Positions 11,876-13,317 of a DNA stretch of 13,317 bases are shown piece by piece. Within the stretch, counting starts at the first letter, position 1. Each line of letters starts with the position of its first letter. The position numbers and the translations under genes were made by a program. The stretch lies in assembly GCA_001803565.1 (NCBI GenBank), contig MHDQ01000056.1, forward strand, positions 1-13,317. The letters are read 5' to 3'. The notes beneath the pieces were generated by a model. The model was not told the DNA's origin and did no database searches. It saw nothing but the letters and a program-made list of their open reading frames with translations. Source of the DNA: Nitrospinae bacterium RIFCSPLOWO2_12_FULL_45_22 (GTDB lineage: Bacteria; 2-12-FULL-45-22).

Positions 11876-13317
11876 GTGTACAGAAAGAAATATGACGGGT
11901 CGTTAGCAATATTTAACTTAATGATAATCCTGATGCTAACTATATTCTATGCATCAGTTGCTGAGGCTCAAAGATTGGACATATTTCCAGAAAAAGCAAG
12001 GATACACCCTAAGCTAGAGAGCGTTCTGACAGAGTTACAAGAAGAATATGAAAAAAATACAGTGACAGGACAAGAATTTGCGATGAAGAGAGATATAAGA
12101 GTCAAAGACCAGGATAAAGTCACGGTATTTTTAATCTCAGAGATTGGGCAAACTACTGATGCAATTGATAAAAAATTACTCCGTGCCTATGGGGCTAATA
12201 TTATCAAAAGTGCTGATAATGTATTAAAGGCAGATGTCCCGATTAATAGGCTACAACAGATAGCTGATAAGGTAAAAGGGATCTCATATATTAGACTGCC
12301 AGACAGACCCGTACCATTAACTCAGAGCCAGGGGGTGAGTTTGACCGGGGCTTCCTCTTATCAATCTGCAGGGTATACCGGTTCAGGGGTAAAGGTTGCG
12401 GTAATAGATGGGGATTTTGCAGGTTTATCTTCTACCATATCCAACGGTGAACTACCGAGCAATGTGGTAATGGTTGATTGTACCGGGGTAAGCTGTATAT
12501 CAACGACTTTTCCTTCAGAGACAGGGAAACATGGAACAGGTGTTGCTGAGGTGGTTTACGACATGGCCCCGGGGGCCCAGCTTTACCTTATAAAGATGGA
12601 TGACAGGTTGGATTTGAAGGATGCTAAAGACTACTGTATCAGCAATGGGATTAAAATAATAAATCACTCTGTCGGATGGAATAATACTAATTTTTATAGC
12701 GGGGAGTGTTATAACGTCAACCCGGTCTGCACAGCCGATAATGCCTATGCAAATGGTATTTTGTGGGTCAATGCAATAGGAAATGATGCAAAGAGGCATT
12801 ATGAGGCCACTTTTACAGATTCTGATGGTGATGGGTGGCATAATATATCAGCTAATTATGAAACGATAAATATTTCAGCAACGGCTGGTGAGACCATTAA
12901 AGTCGCTCTCACATGGAATGCCTGGCCCACTACCAATCAGGATTATGACCTCTATCTTTATGATAGCTCTTTGAACAGTTCTGTTGCACGGAGCGAGAAT
13001 CTTCAGACTGGGACGCAATCGCCAACCGAATCAATTTCTTATTCTGTTCCTAGTACCGGCACTTACTATCTTTCTATCTATAAGTACAGTGCTACATCAA
13101 ATCATCAACTGGAGGTATACAGTGCTAACCATGACTTAACGCCAGCGGTTGCCTCGAGTAGTTTCTCAAATCCTGCAGATGCCAGAGGTGTAATGGCTGT
13201 TGGCGCCATTGACTACTGGTATTGGACAACCGGGCCGCAGGAGTCCTTTAGTTCCCAAGGCCCTACCAATGATGGAAGGACTAAGCCAGAGATCAGTGGG
13301 CCAGATTATGTTTCAAA
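11876..13317 (+). CDS. Secreted subtilisin-like (S8) serine protease, 3' end outside window
   Basis: The frame is open to the window edge (480 codons seen). The start is GTG at 11876 with AAGGA 10 nt upstream. A signal peptide is clear: MYRKK, a hydrophobic stretch, then ASVAEA before QRLD. Residues about 35-145 form a propeptide ending LPDRP (141-145). The catalytic domain then shows Asp178 (VAVIDGDF), His219 (GKHGTGVAEV), NHSVGW and the oxyanion Asn303 (AIGNDA). An inserted beta-rich region of about 115 residues follows, with DSDGDG, DYDLYLYDSS and GTYYLSIYKYS, resembling a PPC-type domain. The fold resumes at SFSNPADARGVMAVGAI and SFSSQGPTNDGRTKPEISGP. The catalytic Ser motif (GTSxA) would lie just beyond the edge. 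It is probably exported to the periplasm or outside and cotranscribed with the 11440 gene. Confidence 0.9.
   Translation, partial: MYRKKYDGSLAIFNLMIILMLTIFYASVAEAQRLDIFPEKARIHPKLESVLTELQEEYEKNTVTGQEFAMKRDIRVKDQDKVTVFLISEIGQTTDAIDKKLLRAYGANIIKSADNVLKADVPINRLQQIADKVKGISYIRLPDRPVPLTQSQGVSLTGASSYQSAGYTGSGVKVAVIDGDFAGLSSTISNGELPSNVVMVDCTGVSCISTTFPSETGKHGTGVAEVVYDMAPGAQLYLIKMDDRLDLKDAKDYCISNGIKIINHSVGWNNTNFYSGECYNVNPVCTADNAYANGILWVNAIGNDAKRHYEATFTDSDGDGWHNISANYETINISATAGETIKVALTWNAWPTTNQDYDLYLYDSSLNSSVARSENLQTGTQSPTESISYSVPSTGTYYLSIYKYSATSNHQLEVYSANHDLTPAVASSSFSNPADARGVMAVGAIDYWYWTTGPQESFSSQGPTNDGRTKPEISGPDYVS

Noticed and set aside
12515-12841. 108-residue ORF on the - strand within the protease gene
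   Set aside because: It is a shadow of the subtilase frame, which has clear catalytic motifs on the + strand.
1-13317. CRISPR array
   Set aside because: No regularly spaced direct repeats with unique spacers were found. The only tandem repeat is a two-copy 15-mer at 11263-11292.

Overview
The window looks like chromosomal DNA of a bacterium with moderate to low GC. A housekeeping translation and cell-division cluster occupies the left two thirds, and an accessory region begins at a tRNA-Leu gene. The core order thrS, infC, rpmI, rplT, pheS, pheT, ZapB-like, zapA, together with a methylmalonyl-CoA epimerase fragment, is compatible with several diderm, often anaerobic lineages. I cannot name the phylum. 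Dispersed palindromic repeats in the gaps are of a kind I associate with uncultivated environmental bacteria, but that is an impression and not a placement.

Left region (1-8310), all on the + strand: the 3' part of a methylmalonyl-CoA epimerase gene; a sigma70-type promoter and tRNA-Val(GAC); thrS (TTG start); infC, whose real start is a non-AUG codon upstream of the first ATG; rpmI, rplT, pheS and pheT; a ZapB-like coiled-coil gene and zapA; then a terminator-like hairpin. Three gaps of this core cluster each hold a different palindromic repeat. The first is a MITE-like element of about 142 bp, flanked by an 11-bp direct repeat that contains the thrS stop codon. The second is an imperfect GAGCGGAGCGAAG palindrome. 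The third is an ACCACCAAGACACAAAG palindrome.

Middle region (8410-11081): tRNA-Leu(CAG) followed closely by a tyrosine recombinase gene pointing toward it, an XRE-type regulator on the same (-) strand, and a divergent ribbon-helix-helix antitoxin / RelE-ParE-like toxin pair. This is the usual layout of the integrase end of an element inserted at a tRNA gene. No second att copy is visible, so the far end is outside the window or degraded. The regulator/toxin-antitoxin gap holds two separate palindromes that look like operators. One overlaps the -10 box of the regulator promoter.

Right region (11082-13317): a 358-bp gap with an excellent promoter (TTGACA-N17-TATAAA) and a leader of about 210 nt containing inverted and tandem repeats. 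It is followed by a secreted 140-aa protein and, 13 nt later, a secreted subtilisin-like (S8) protease that runs off the window. The small protein resembles the protease's own propeptide and ends just after the shared LPDRP motif where the protease's mature part begins. It therefore looks like a free-standing propeptide, a possible inhibitor or folding chaperone, encoded next to its likely protease. This pair is the best candidate here for an under-described system.
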